Of a stretch of 64,000 bases of DNA, positions 27,159 through 36,031 are shown piece by piece. The notes beneath the pieces are model-generated. The model was not told where the DNA came from and searched no databases. It was given only the letters and a program-made list of their open reading frames with translations. Position 1 is the stretch's first letter; each line of letters opens with the position of its first letter. The DNA comes from Isosphaeraceae bacterium EP7. GTDB taxonomy: Bacteria > Planctomycetota > Planctomycetia > Isosphaerales > Isosphaeraceae. The stretch covers positions 5,343,174-5,407,173 of the forward strand of contig CP151667.1 in NCBI GenBank assembly GCA_038400315.1, written 5' to 3'. Made by a program: the position numbers and the translations under genes.

Positions 27159-28535
27159 TCAACCTCCCGCCGGCCCCCAGAGCGGTTCGGCCAGGGTGTT
27201 GCTCCAGGCCTTCCATTCCGCATCCAGCGACTTGACCAGGTCGGGCCGCTGGGCGCTCAGGTCCAAGGTTTCGCCGATGTCTTCCGACAAGTTGTAGAGC
27301 TTCGCCTCAGTAACGACCGCCCGCGCCCCTTTTGTCACGGGCTCGCCCGCCCTTGCGTCGACGTTCCGGTCATAGCGCACGAGCTTCCAGTCCCCCCGTC
27401 GGATCGCCGTCTGCTCTCCGAGACGCCAGAAAAGAACCTCGTGTGGCGTCCCTTCGCGGTCACCTTTCAGGAACGGGAGAACATCCACGCCGTCCAGCTT
27501 CCAATCGGGCGAGACCTCGACCCCGGCCAGGGCCAGCGCCGTCGGCAAGACATCAAGCTGGACGAGCGGCTTGTCATAGACCTTACCGGCCGGCAGGACA
27601 CCCTTCCAGCTCCAGACGAAGGGCACCCTCACGCCCCCTTCGAGGGTCGTCCGCTTCGAGCCGCGTAACGGCGTATTGATCGACCCGTTGATCGTCGTGC
27701 CACCCATCGTCGGCCCGCCGTTGTCCGAGAAGAAGATGACCAGGGTGTTCTCCTCGAGCCCCTTCTCCCGCAACTTCGCCATCACGCGGCCCACCGCGTC
27801 GTCCATCGCCGAGAGCATCGCCGCGTAGGCACGCCGCCTCGGATTGCTGATCGAGGCGAACTTCGCCTCGCGCTCGGCGGTCGCCTGCATCGGCGTGTGA
27901 ACCGCGTTGAAAGTGATTTCCAGGAAGAACGGCTTCTCGCCGCTCGCCTGGCGGTCGAGGAACGCGGCGGCCTCACGCCCGATCGCGTCGGTCAGGTATT
28001 CCGTCTCTTTCACGACCTCTTCGCCGCGAAAGATCGGGGCCCCTTCGCCAGGCTGGTACGGGTGGGCCCCGCCCAGGAAGCCGTAGAACTCGCCGAAGCC
28101 TCGCTTCAGCGGATGGAACTTGGGCGCACCGCCTAGATGCCACTTGCCGATCAGGGCCGTTGCATAGCCCGCTTTCGTCAGGCGATCGGCGATGGTCACC
28201 TCGGACGTCGGCAGCCCGGAGGTCGGCCCGCTCGGGTTGAACTCATGCCCGAATCGCTGCTGATACCGGCCCGTCAGCAAGCCCGCACGCGTCGGGCTGC
28301 AATAGGGACCGGTCACATAGCCATTCGAGCACCGGACACCCCCCGCGGCCAGCGCGTCGATGTGCGGCGTCGGGATCTCCTGACCCGCCTGGAATCCGAG
28401 GTCGGAGTATCCCAGGTCATCCGCCACGATCAGCACGATGTTAGGCGTCTTCGCCGCATGCACCTCGCCTGACGCGACACCCAGCCCGATGACTAGCCCC
28501 GAAATCAATCGCTTCAGTCCGCCGCCAATCAACAT
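27159..28535 (-). CDS. Secreted formylglycine-type sulfatase
   Basis: A 458-residue sulfatase. ATG 28535 has GGGAGG five bases upstream; the extra 93 residues in the open frame are not family-like. A signal peptide (RLISGLVIGLGVASGEVHA) precedes NIVLIVADDLGYSDLG with the two metal-binding Asp residues. Cys79 in CSPTRAGLLTGRYQ is the residue changed to formylglycine by the anaerobic or aerobic maturation enzyme, and Arg83 fits the consensus. ATALIGKWHLG holds the active-site Lys and His, and VIFFSDNGGPTMGG the last metal site. It desulfates a sulfated glycan or ester in the periplasm or outside. Planctomycetes typically carry many paralogues. No maturase gene is in the window. Confidence 0.94.
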   Translation of the reverse strand: MLIGGGLKRLISGLVIGLGVASGEVHAAKTPNIVLIVADDLGYSDLGFQAGQEIPTPHIDALAAGGVRCSNGYVTGPYCSPTRAGLLTGRYQQRFGHEFNPSGPTSGLPTSEVTIADRLTKAGYATALIGKWHLGGAPKFHPLKRGFGEFYGFLGGAHPYQPGEGAPIFRGEEVVKETEYLTDAIGREAAAFLDRQASGEKPFFLEITFNAVHTPMQATAEREAKFASISNPRRRAYAAMLSAMDDAVGRVMAKLREKGLEENTLVIFFSDNGGPTMGGTTINGSINTPLRGSKRTTLEGGVRVPFVWSWKGVLPAGKVYDKPLVQLDVLPTALALAGVEVSPDWKLDGVDVLPFLKGDREGTPHEVLFWRLGEQTAIRRGDWKLVRYDRNVDARAGEPVTKGARAVVTEAKLYNLSEDIGETLDLSAQRPDLVKSLDAEWKAWSNTLAEPLWGPAGG

Positions 28536-28926
28536 CAAAGCCTCCCAATCGGCCATCCTGAATGAGATGCCCGAAGTTCCGCAGAAGTATGCAAGTCTCG
28601 GGGTGAGGCCGGTCGCACTGTCGAAAGAATGACCGACGGGCCACACCCCGCTCCTCCGTCGAGCTTGCCGCGAACTCCGTCGGACCCCGCCGATCGGCAA
28701 CATCCTGTTGACGGCCGTCGGAACGAGGGGGTCGATCTCGGGACATGGTCTGGACTTCCAGCACATGCCAACCCCCCCGCCGGCGTGGACGCGTCGCACT
28801 CCACGAAGAAACAAGGTGCGGCTCGCTCGAGTTCAAACGCAGATCTCGTGGCAAGCTGCCGCCCGCAAGACGCGAGGCGGGCACAAGCACCCGCGAGAAT
28901 CCGCAATGTTCAGCGGAAGGGGACGA
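28536..28926. other. Intergenic region upstream of the sulfatase
   Basis: I see no supported gene. Frames on both strands are Arg/Pro/Ser-rich shadows. It should contain the sulfatase promoter on the minus strand, but no clear -35/-10 pair stands out. Confidence 0.5.
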
Positions 28927-29241
28927 TCAATTCGCCTGGCTCACGGCAAACGCCGGCCGACAACCTGCGGCGGAGTCCACGGTCTCGCGGGCGACCAGGC
29001 CCGTCAGCCGATCGAGCCGCCGAGTCGGCGAGCCCGCGTCGAGGAATTCGGAGTTGACCCGGAGCCAACGCAAGACCGAGCGGGCCTCGAGGCCCGTCAG
29101 CCTGACCTCGCAACGCGCATCTCCCGCCTGGCCCGAGAACCCGAGCCGGAGCTGGGGACCGTCCGAATCGGTCTCGACGACCGCATAGGCCAGGAGCGAA
29201 GGATTGATCAGCACGTCACCCGCCGCCAGAAAGCTCTTCAT
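28927..29241 (-). CDS. Small hypothetical protein
   Basis: A 104-residue protein if begun at ATG 29241; the open frame extends to 29412 through a Gly/Arg-rich part that is unlikely to be coding. The sequence KSFLAAGDVLINPSLLAYAV, ETDSDGPQLRLGFSGQ and EVRLTGLEARSVLRWLRVNS reads like a compact alpha/beta protein with regular hydrophobic spacing. It has no signal peptide or membrane helix, and I do not recognise the family. It is not clearly linked with the sulfatase downstream, since ~390 bp of non-coding DNA separates them. GC is similar to the neighbouring genes, in contrast to the AT-richer stretch that begins just upstream of it. Confidence 0.5.
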   Translation of the reverse strand: MKSFLAAGDVLINPSLLAYAVVETDSDGPQLRLGFSGQAGDARCEVRLTGLEARSVLRWLRVNSEFLDAGSPTRRLDRLTGLVARETVDSAAGCRPAFAVSQAN

Positions 29242-29755
29242 GGCATCGTCATCCCTATCCGCAAGCCGCAGGATTGGACTACGTCCGCCCGACCGACCAT
29301 CACCACGACCTCGAACCACGAAGTCGTGCAACCCGAAACAAAACCACCCTCGCCATGTCGAGGCCAACGCATCTTTGGCTTCGATTGGCAGAAAATCAAC
29401 CCCTTTATTCACAATCTCGATCGTAATTATCGAGATTTGAATTGTGTCGCCTCTAGATTTGCTTCAGGCATCTCTTTGCGTGCTTGAACCGATACCAGGC
29501 CAACATTACCCGGGGCCATTGTTCCCTTTGACGAAGACGGCGTAGATTTCCCGTGAACCTGGCGATTTCCTTGCGCATGCTCGGTCCAGGTCGCGAGCGG
29601 ACTGGGAGACAATCGATTCACGGTTGCGCGAAATGGCTTTAGGACTTCGATCCAAAGTAGCCGGTTTCGAATCTTCAACTGGAAGGGACGAGTTCACCCG
29701 AACGGTGTTCGGCTCTCGCGTCAGCGTGTAACCCTGGCCTCGCCCTGCGATCGGT
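29242..29755. other. AT-richer non-coding stretch
   Basis: Visibly lower GC than the genes around it, with many short interrupted frames on both strands. I see no gene, RNA gene or repeat. It ends at the ribosome site (GGAGGT, 29756-29761) of the broken zinc-ribbon gene. Confidence 0.5.
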
Positions 29756-29765
29756 GGAGGTAAAG

Positions 29766-30393
29766 ATGGGCCTGGATCCCTGCCCTCACTGCAAATCGAT
29801 TCGAACGACCCTGGGCCATCTCACCGCTCAAGAGCAAACACCGGCCTCGAACTTCATTCCTTCCAAGACCCGATTTTCCTTCCAAAGTTTCCTGCCGGTC
29901 GAGCTCACGGATCCAATGGTCCATGCCTGCATAAATTTGCGGGCTTGTCTGGTCAGAAGTCTCCCCGACATCGCTGTTGAGCGTCATCGAAAAGAATGGG
30001 CGCGAGGTCGCCCGACAGGTCATCGACGACCGACTTCCCGTCATCAAAGACCCTAACTTTGAAGTCGTCCTCGACCCAATCCGAGAGGTTGACTGTCTCA
30101 TTCTGTACAACCAGGCCCCAACCGCCCCCCGACACCTTCGGGAGACGGCACCCATCATCTGGGATCAGGCAATCGAAGCCGTTCGTCACTGGGCCGACAT
30201 GCCGCGTGAGGCGAATACGCCCTCTATGGCTGGGAAACAAAATCGTTCGTCGACGATGAGCTTGCCTGATGGAGGGACCACGGCTCGAAAATTTAGATCA
30301 CCACGTCCTTGCACGCGAAGATCGGCCCTTCCAGGCAGACGCGCCGCAGGTCGGTCGAGCCGTCGGGCTGGCGGATCGGCGTCACGCAACTGA
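29766..30393 (+). pseudogene. Zinc-ribbon protein gene broken by a frameshift
   Basis: ATG 29766 has GGAGGT four bases upstream, a strong ribosome site. The first frame gives MGLDPCPHCKSIRTTLGHLT and runs to DPMVHACIN, where the second Cys pair should come. Reading one base fewer at the T run 29936-29938 continues as CGLVWSEVSPTSLLSVIEKN, so the repaired protein has C-P-H-C and C-I-N-C-G, a normal two-knuckle zinc ribbon, followed by ~130 residues including FEVVLDPIREVDCLILYN. The second frame stays open to 30393, running ~100 bp into the convergent reductase gene, so its true end is uncertain. Neither half alone makes a sensible protein. Function unknown; the AT-richer surroundings suggest relaxed selection or recent arrival. 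Confidence 0.6.
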
Positions 30394-31120
30394 AACAGGC
30401 TCCGAAGCCGCAGGCCATGCTGTTCTCGAGAGATAAGTCGCAGTCCAGATCGTGTCGAATCGCGATTTTCGAGAGCGCCGACAGCATCGGGGCCGGGCCG
30501 CAGCCGATCACCTTGGCCGGCTTCGAGCCCGCCTCCAACCGTTTCGCCAACAAGTCGGTCACGTATCCGCGAGTTCCGGCCGATCCGTCGTCGGTCGCGA
30601 CCTCGACCTCCAGGCCACCGGTGGCAAAGTCAGCGAGGCCAGCGAGCAGGCCGGCATCCCGGGCCCCATAAAGCAGCGTGGCCGACGTCGAGGCGGTATT
30701 GCCTTGGTAAGTACGACCGGCATAGGCCTGCCGGCCCAGCCACCACTTGCCCAGGGCCAGGAACGGCGTCTGACCGATACCGCCCGCGACGAACACCGCA
30801 TGCCCGCCCGCCTTGGGTGGCCCGAACCCATTGCCCAGCGGCCCCCAGACGAGCACTTGGTCGCCGGACCTTCGCATGGCCAGCGCCGAAGTCCCCCGAC
30901 CCACAACGAGATAGACGACGTCGATCGCCCAGGGCTCTCCGCTCGCATCCTCGACCACGTCGTAGAGCGCAAACGGTCTTCCGAGCAACGGATCGGTCGA
31001 TCCGTTCGGCCGGATCATCACGAACTGGCCGGGCTGGATCGCCCGAGCCAGCACCGGAACTTCGAGTCGGATCCGATAGGTATCCCGCGCAACGGCGACA
31101 TTCTCGACGACGGTCGCCAT
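30293..31120 (-). CDS. pyrK: Dihydroorotate dehydrogenase electron transfer subunit (PyrK type)
   Basis: A 275-residue ferredoxin-reductase-like protein from ATG 31120. The FAD domain has GQFVMIRPNGSTDPLLGRPF with the R-P-F flavin contact, the NAD domain has FVAGGIGQTPFLALGKWWLG, and GCGPAPMLSAL. The C-terminal CGFGACFSC plus a later Cys in RRVCLEGPIF forms the [2Fe-2S] site in the spacing usual for PyrK. It passes electrons from the class 1B dihydroorotate dehydrogenase flavin to NAD in pyrimidine synthesis. No pyrD lies in the window, so the partner must be elsewhere. Upstream residues of the open frame are basic and low complexity. No strong SD is seen, which leaves the start slightly uncertain. 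Confidence 0.85.
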   Translation of the reverse strand: MATVVENVAVARDTYRIRLEVPVLARAIQPGQFVMIRPNGSTDPLLGRPFALYDVVEDASGEPWAIDVVYLVVGRGTSALAMRRSGDQVLVWGPLGNGFGPPKAGGHAVFVAGGIGQTPFLALGKWWLGRQAYAGRTYQGNTASTSATLLYGARDAGLLAGLADFATGGLEVEVATDDGSAGTRGYVTDLLAKRLEAGSKPAKVIGCGPAPMLSALSKIAIRHDLDCDLSLENSMACGFGACFSCVTPIRQPDGSTDLRRVCLEGPIFACKDVVI

Positions 31121-31273
31121 GACGCGGGTGGCCTGAGACGCAACGAGTTCTGCCGCCACGTCCTTGATCTCCCGACCTCGACTGAATCCGAATCTCGACG
31201 CCCAGCGACCACTGGCCCGAGGCCCACGGGACTGGCCATTCTGACCAGGCCGTCGCCCCCCGACAATGCGAAA

Positions 31274-31313
31274 CGGGCCGATCGCGGCAGCCTTGGCTGG
31301 CGCGATCGGCCCG
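31274..31313 (-). terminator. Perfect 13-bp hairpin after the desaturase gene
   Basis: CGGGCCGATCGCG (31274-31286) and its exact complement (31301-31313) enclose a 14-base loop. On the minus strand it follows the desaturase stop by about 36 bases and is followed by GTTTCG. It separates the desaturase and PyrK-type units. Confidence 0.7.
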
Positions 31314-31349
31314 TCGTCGGATGATCTCGTCTCGTCCCGCGAGGATCGA

Positions 31350-32324
31350 TCAGTTATTGGTCGCGCCGACAAGTTCGGGCTCGCCGTCCGTATGACTTTT
31401 GCGTAGGCCCTTGGCCTTGGGCTTCGACTCCGCGGCGAGCCTCACGGCGTCGAGCGGGGCGGGCTCATTCAATTCTGATTTGGGGGTCACCTTGGCGTAC
31501 TTGACCGATTTTGCCAGGCCAACCATCTGCATCGCCCGGATGGCGATGTAGGTGGTGTCGATCTCCCACCAGGCCAGGCCGTGGGCGGCCGAGGTCTGGA
31601 AGGCGTGGTGGTTGTTGTGCCAGCCTTCGCCGTAGGTGATCAGGGCGACCCACCAGAGATTCGTCGACTTGTCGCGGGTCTCGTAGCTGCGGTAGCCCCA
31701 GACGTGCGTGGCCGAGTTCACCAGCCAGGTGGCGTGCTGCACCAGGATGGTCCGGACAAAAAAGCCCCAAACCAGGTAGGGCATCCCGCCGATTGCGAAG
31801 AGCGCACCAGCCAGCGCGATCGGGAACAGGATGTTCCACTTCTCGATCCAGCGCAGGACCGGGTCGCGGTACAGGTCGGGAGCCCAGCGGTTGAAGTACT
31901 CGGGCGAATGCGCGGCGTCGGCGTCGGGCAACATGAACCAGATCATGTGGGCCCAGCCGAAACCACGCGGGTTGGGGCTGTGGACGTCGTTCTCTTCATC
32001 GGAAAAGGCGTGGTGCCTGCGGTGGTCGGACACCCAGGCGATCGGGCCGCCTTCCGAGGCGGTCGTGCCGATGATCACCAGCACATATTCGAGCCACTTG
32101 GGCCTGGTGGCGAAGCTCCGGTGCGTCAGCAGCCGGTGGTACGTCATGCAGATCCCGATGCCGCCACTGAGCCAGTGCAGGAAGAGGCAGACGAGCAGGG
32201 CGTTCCAGGAGAAATACGCCGGATTGAACGCGAGCAAGGCGCCAATATGTAACGCCGCGATCCAGATCAGAGGGCCCCAGGCGACTCCGCTCGACTCCGG
32301 CCGGCTAACGGTCTGTGTCGACAT
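31350..32324 (-). CDS. Membrane fatty-acid desaturase (acyl delta-9 type)
   Basis: A 324-residue membrane di-iron desaturase. ATG 32324 is preceded by GAAGGA; upstream residues in the frame are not coding. The three His boxes are present: HRLLTH (63-68), HRRHH in SDHRRHHAFSDEEND, and HNNHH in GEGWHNNHHAFQTSA. Pairs of hydrophobic helices flank them (PLIWIAALHIGALLAF and neighbours). GWAHMIWFM and RWAPDLYRDP are family-typical. It introduces a cis double bond into a lipid- or CoA-bound acyl chain at the membrane with electrons from a ferredoxin or cytochrome. The C-terminal ~40 residues are Lys/Ala/Pro-rich and dispensable-looking. A perfect hairpin ends the transcript. Confidence 0.94.
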   Translation of the reverse strand: MSTQTVSRPESSGVAWGPLIWIAALHIGALLAFNPAYFSWNALLVCLFLHWLSGGIGICMTYHRLLTHRSFATRPKWLEYVLVIIGTTASEGGPIAWVSDHRRHHAFSDEENDVHSPNPRGFGWAHMIWFMLPDADAAHSPEYFNRWAPDLYRDPVLRWIEKWNILFPIALAGALFAIGGMPYLVWGFFVRTILVQHATWLVNSATHVWGYRSYETRDKSTNLWWVALITYGEGWHNNHHAFQTSAAHGLAWWEIDTTYIAIRAMQMVGLAKSVKYAKVTPKSELNEPAPLDAVRLAAESKPKAKGLRKSHTDGEPELVGATNN

Positions 32325-33087
32325 GCTGATCCTTCGATGGTTCGAAAAGGCAGGGGGCGCGATCAGGGCGGTGGACCGACTCTCGGGGGCTACTTCCCCG
32401 AGCCGAGTCGCGCCGCGAAGCGGGCTCACATTCGTCGCCGGGACCAGACCCAACCTCCGGGATGACCCGGACGAGGGGCGATCGACACGCCGCTCCAACC
32501 GTATAAGGACACGACCGACGAACGAAATCGCTTGGCCCCAGCATTTTGGCGGCCCATCCCCGTCCACGCAACCCCGCTCGCCACGTCCTGTTCCGCCATC
32601 AGCGAAATTTTTTCTGCAAATTTGACAAAAGAAAACGGAGGGTTACATCAAATCGTCGATGGCTTTGGCCCACAGAGCCACAGAAGTTCACTGACGTCGG
32701 GAAATGATCCAGCAAGTCCCACTGATCTTTCAGACCAGTCAGAAGTTCCCTGGAACAATTTCTCCCATCGATCATCGAGCCGGGTAAACTTTCAAATCGC
32801 CTCGAACTCAACGATCCAACTCTTCGCGCTGAGCATTTCGATTCATTTCCGCTCAAAAACGAACAAATTAAACCGTCCTCGAGGAATTGACTCGACTCAG
32901 GCGAAAGGACGGGACAAACCCGATCAAACTTGGAACTTCCAAAAATTCCCCTTTATACTTCACGGCGCGACCCGCTCGAGGATCGTCACGCGGTTGCATT
33001 CTTGCCGACATCCCACCGGCTCGCCGAGATTTCCGCGGGTCGCAATTTTGGGGCTCGGCAAATCCCAACTTGCAAGAGATAAAATTC
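32325..33087. other. Long divergent intergenic region, AT-rich half
   Basis: It separates the desaturase (leftward) from the alcohol dehydrogenase (rightward). From about 32,600 the base composition is clearly AT-richer than coding DNA. Open frames here are interrupted and without family features. A possible sigma-70-like promoter for the rightward gene is TTGGAA (32930-32935) with TATACT (32954-32959), 18 bases apart, about 130 bp before the gene. TTGACA at 32622-32627 has no good -10 partner. I see no RNA gene or repeat. Confidence 0.5.
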
Positions 33088-34026
33088 ATGCGTGGATGTT
33101 TCTGTGACGGGAGGTCCATCCGGCTCCGAACCGATCTGCCCGAACCGGTCCCCGCCGCCGGGGAGGTCCGCCTCAAGGTCAGGCGTGTCGGGATCTGCGA
33201 CACGGACATTCAGCTCGCCCGCGGATACATGGGGTTCCGGGGGATCCTCGGCCATGAATTCGTGGCCGAGACCGAGGACGGCCGACGCGTCACGGCCGAG
33301 ATCAACAACGCATGCCACAGTTGTCCCACCTGCCTGGCCGGACGGCCGGGTCACTGCCCCAATCGCACGGTGCTCGGGATTCTCGGGCACGACGGGGCCA
33401 TGGCCGATCTCGTCTGCGTGCCCGGGCGTAATCTGCACCCGATCCCCGACCATGTGTCCGATGACCTGGCCGTCTTCATCGAGCCGCTCGCCGCCGCATT
33501 TCGCATCGCCGAGCAGGTCGACCTGGATCCGTCCGTGAGGGTGGCGATCCTCGGAGACGGCAAGCTCGGCCTGCTCTGCGCCTGGGCCACTCGCCTGACG
33601 GGTGCCCAAGTCGAACTGATCGGCAAGCACCCGGCGAAGCTCGCGCTGGCCGGGCCCGGCATCGCCGTGCACACCCTCGAAGAGGCCGAGACGCTAGCCC
33701 ATACCTTCGACGTCGTGGTCGACTGCACCGGCTCGCCTACGGGCCTGGCGGGTGCCCTTAAGCTGGTCCGGCCATGCGGAACCGTGGTCCTGAAGACGAC
33801 GGTGGCCGGCGAACATTCCTTGAACCTCGCGCCGGCCGTGGTCGACGAGGTCCGGATCGTCGGATCCCGCTGTGGGCCCTTCTCAAGGGCCATCGCCGCA
33901 CTGGCAGCGGGCGAAGTTGACGTTCGCCCGCTGATCGAGGCCGAATATCGTCTGGACGACGTCGAGGAGGCCTTCCGTGTCGCGAGCCGGAACGGGGCCC
34001 GCAAAGTGATCCTCTCCGTTCTCTAG
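33088..34026 (+). CDS. Zinc-dependent alcohol dehydrogenase (MDR family)
   Basis: A 312-residue protein from ATG 33088, which follows AAGAGA. RRVGICDTDIQLARGYMGF holds the catalytic-zinc Cys, ILGHEFVAETEDG the Glu/His pair, and CHSCPTCLAGRPGHC the four structural-zinc Cys residues. The cofactor domain has VAILGDGKLGLLCAWATRL, a Rossmann loop. It is shorter than typical ~350-residue members, mostly in the C-terminal substrate part. The best guess is oxidation of a secondary alcohol or polyol with NAD. It ends seven bases before the stop of the convergent topoisomerase subunit B gene. A candidate promoter lies about 130 bp upstream in the AT-rich gap. Confidence 0.87.
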   Translation: MRGCFCDGRSIRLRTDLPEPVPAAGEVRLKVRRVGICDTDIQLARGYMGFRGILGHEFVAETEDGRRVTAEINNACHSCPTCLAGRPGHCPNRTVLGILGHDGAMADLVCVPGRNLHPIPDHVSDDLAVFIEPLAAAFRIAEQVDLDPSVRVAILGDGKLGLLCAWATRLTGAQVELIGKHPAKLALAGPGIAVHTLEEAETLAHTFDVVVDCTGSPTGLAGALKLVRPCGTVVLKTTVAGEHSLNLAPAVVDEVRIVGSRCGPFSRAIAALAAGEVDVRPLIEAEYRLDDVEEAFRVASRNGARKVILSVL

Positions 34027-34033
34027 CCGGACC

Positions 34034-35956
34034 TCAGATGTCGATGTCCTTGGCGGTGTAGGCCTCGGCCATGATGAACTTGAACCGGGGCTCGGCCTCT
34101 TTACCCATCAGGTCGGAGACCGTCCGGTCGGTGAACGGGCGGTCGGCGTCGGGCACGGTCACTCTCAGCAGCCGCCGCCTGGCCGGGTCGAGCGTGGTTT
34201 CGAACAGAAGCGACGCCGGCATCTCGCCCAGGCCTTTGAACCGAGTGATATTGGGCTTCGCGTTCGCCGGCAGCTTGGCGATCGCACGGTCGCGGCTGGC
34301 ATCGTCGGCCGCCCAGAAGGTCTCCTGTCCCCAGCTGATCTTGTACAGCGGGGGGCAGGCCAGGAAGAGCCGCCCTTCGGCCAGCAGATTCGGCAGATGC
34401 CGGTAGAAGAAGGTCATCAGAAGGGTGGCGATGTGGTGCCCGTCGCTGTCGGCGTCGGTGAGCAGGATCACCTTGCCGTACCGCAGTCGGCTGGCGTCGT
34501 ACTGGTCGTCCATCCCGCAGCCGAGGGCGCTGACGAGGTCGGTCAGCTCCTTGTTGTCCAGCATCTTGGCCCGGCCCGCCTGCTCGACGTTGAGCACCTT
34601 TCCTTTGAGGGGCAAGATCGCCTGCACATCGCGGTCTCGCCCCTGCTTGGCCGAACCGCCGGCCGAGTCACCCTCGACGATGAACAGCTCGGACTCCTCG
34701 GGGTTCGTGCTGTCGCAGTCGTGGAGCTTGCCCGGCAGGTTCAATCGAGTCGAGATCGCCGTCTTGCGGCGGACCTGCGAGGCCGCGGCGCGGCTGGCCT
34801 CGCGGGCCTTGGCCGCCTGGATGACGCGCATCGCCACCGCGTCGCCGACCGACTTGTTCTTCAGCAGGAAGTCTTCCAGCCGAGGTCGGATCAACGACTC
34901 GACCAGTCCTTTAACCTCGGGATTATTCAGCCGCCCCTTGGTCTGACCCTGGAACTGAGGCTCGTGGACGAAGATGGAGAGGATCGCCGTCAGCCCCTCG
35001 CGGATGTCCTCCCCCTTGATCTCGGTCCCCTTCTTCACCAGGTCGTGGGCCGCCATGAACTTCTGGACCGCCGCGCGCACCGCCTGGCCAAGCCCCTGCT
35101 CGTGGGTGCCGCCGTCGACGGTGGGGATCGTGTTGACGAACGACTTGACCGCCTCGTCGGTCGACTCGGTCCAGGCCAGGGCGACGTGGCAGCGGATTCC
35201 ATCGGCCACTTCTTCTCGTTCCAGGACGAACGGCAAGGCCGCGACGCGCTGGTCGGCGCGGCTCTCGTTCATGGCCGCCAAGAAGTCGACCACGCCCCCG
35301 TCGTGCCGGTACTCGGTCGACGTCCCCGCCTTGAGGTCCTGGAACTGGATCACCAGACCCTTGTTCAGGAAGGTTTTGACCTCGAGCCGCTCGGCGATCA
35401 GCGACGCGTCGTAATGGACGTCCCTGAAGATTTCGGGGTCGGGCGTGAACGTGACGGAGGTTCCCGTCCCGCGCGCCGGCTCCCCCTTCTGCACCGGCCC
35501 CTGCACCTTCCCCTTGCGGAAGTGCTGGGTGAACACGAATCCGTCGCGTCGGACCTGGACCTCCAGGTGGCTGCTCAGCGCATTGACCACGCTGGCCCCG
35601 ACCCCGTGCAAGCCGCCGGCCACCTTGTAGGCGTCGTTGTCGAACTTACCGCCGGCGTGCAGGGTGGTGAAGACCGTTTCCAGGGCGCTGATGCCCGTCT
35701 TGGAGTGGGCGTCGACGGGGATCCCTCGGCCATTGTCGACGACCGTCAGAGACTTACCGTCGGCTGCCAGGGTCACCGAGATCCGGGTGGCGTGGCCGTT
35801 CATGACCTCGTCCACGGAGTTGTCGACGATCTCCCAGAGCAGGTGGTGGAGGCCCGTCTTCTCGGTCCCACCGATGTACATGCCGGGGCGGCGTCTGACG
35901 GCCTCGAGGCCCTCCAGTACGGTGATCGAATCGGCGGTATAGGCTCCCGAGGACAT
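34034..35956 (-). CDS. Type IIA DNA topoisomerase subunit B (GyrB/ParE type)
   Basis: A 640-residue ATPase subunit from ATG 35956, with GGAAGAG upstream. The GHKL domain is clear: LEGLEAVRRRPGMYIGGTEK, EIVDNSVDEVMNGHA with the catalytic Glu/Asn, VVDNGRGIPVD and GGLHGVGASVVNALS. The Toprim domain has IVEGDSAGGSAKQGRDRD and LTDADSDGHHIATLL with the Mg-binding acidic residues, and the tail ends PRFKFIMAEAYTAKDIDI. The length matches ParE or short GyrB without the ~170-residue insert of enterobacterial GyrB, so gyrase and topo IV cannot be separated on this subunit. It lies 75 bp downstream of the A subunit gene on the same strand, forming a complete enzyme pair. Confidence 0.93.
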   Translation of the reverse strand: MSSGAYTADSITVLEGLEAVRRRPGMYIGGTEKTGLHHLLWEIVDNSVDEVMNGHATRISVTLAADGKSLTVVDNGRGIPVDAHSKTGISALETVFTTLHAGGKFDNDAYKVAGGLHGVGASVVNALSSHLEVQVRRDGFVFTQHFRKGKVQGPVQKGEPARGTGTSVTFTPDPEIFRDVHYDASLIAERLEVKTFLNKGLVIQFQDLKAGTSTEYRHDGGVVDFLAAMNESRADQRVAALPFVLEREEVADGIRCHVALAWTESTDEAVKSFVNTIPTVDGGTHEQGLGQAVRAAVQKFMAAHDLVKKGTEIKGEDIREGLTAILSIFVHEPQFQGQTKGRLNNPEVKGLVESLIRPRLEDFLLKNKSVGDAVAMRVIQAAKAREASRAAASQVRRKTAISTRLNLPGKLHDCDSTNPEESELFIVEGDSAGGSAKQGRDRDVQAILPLKGKVLNVEQAGRAKMLDNKELTDLVSALGCGMDDQYDASRLRYGKVILLTDADSDGHHIATLLMTFFYRHLPNLLAEGRLFLACPPLYKISWGQETFWAADDASRDRAIAKLPANAKPNITRFKGLGEMPASLLFETTLDPARRRLLRVTVPDADRPFTDRTVSDLMGKEAEPRFKFIMAEAYTAKDIDI

Positions 35957-36031
35957 CGCTCTTCCTTTCAGCCACTTCGGGCCAACCTCATCGAATGGCC
36001 CGATTGGCCAGCAACGGCACGTCAACTTCGA

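Noticed and set aside
32622-32649. TTGACA as a promoter in the desaturase/ADH gap
   Set aside because: The sequence at 17 bases distance (ACATCA) matches TATAAT poorly, and no gene starts within 400 bp.
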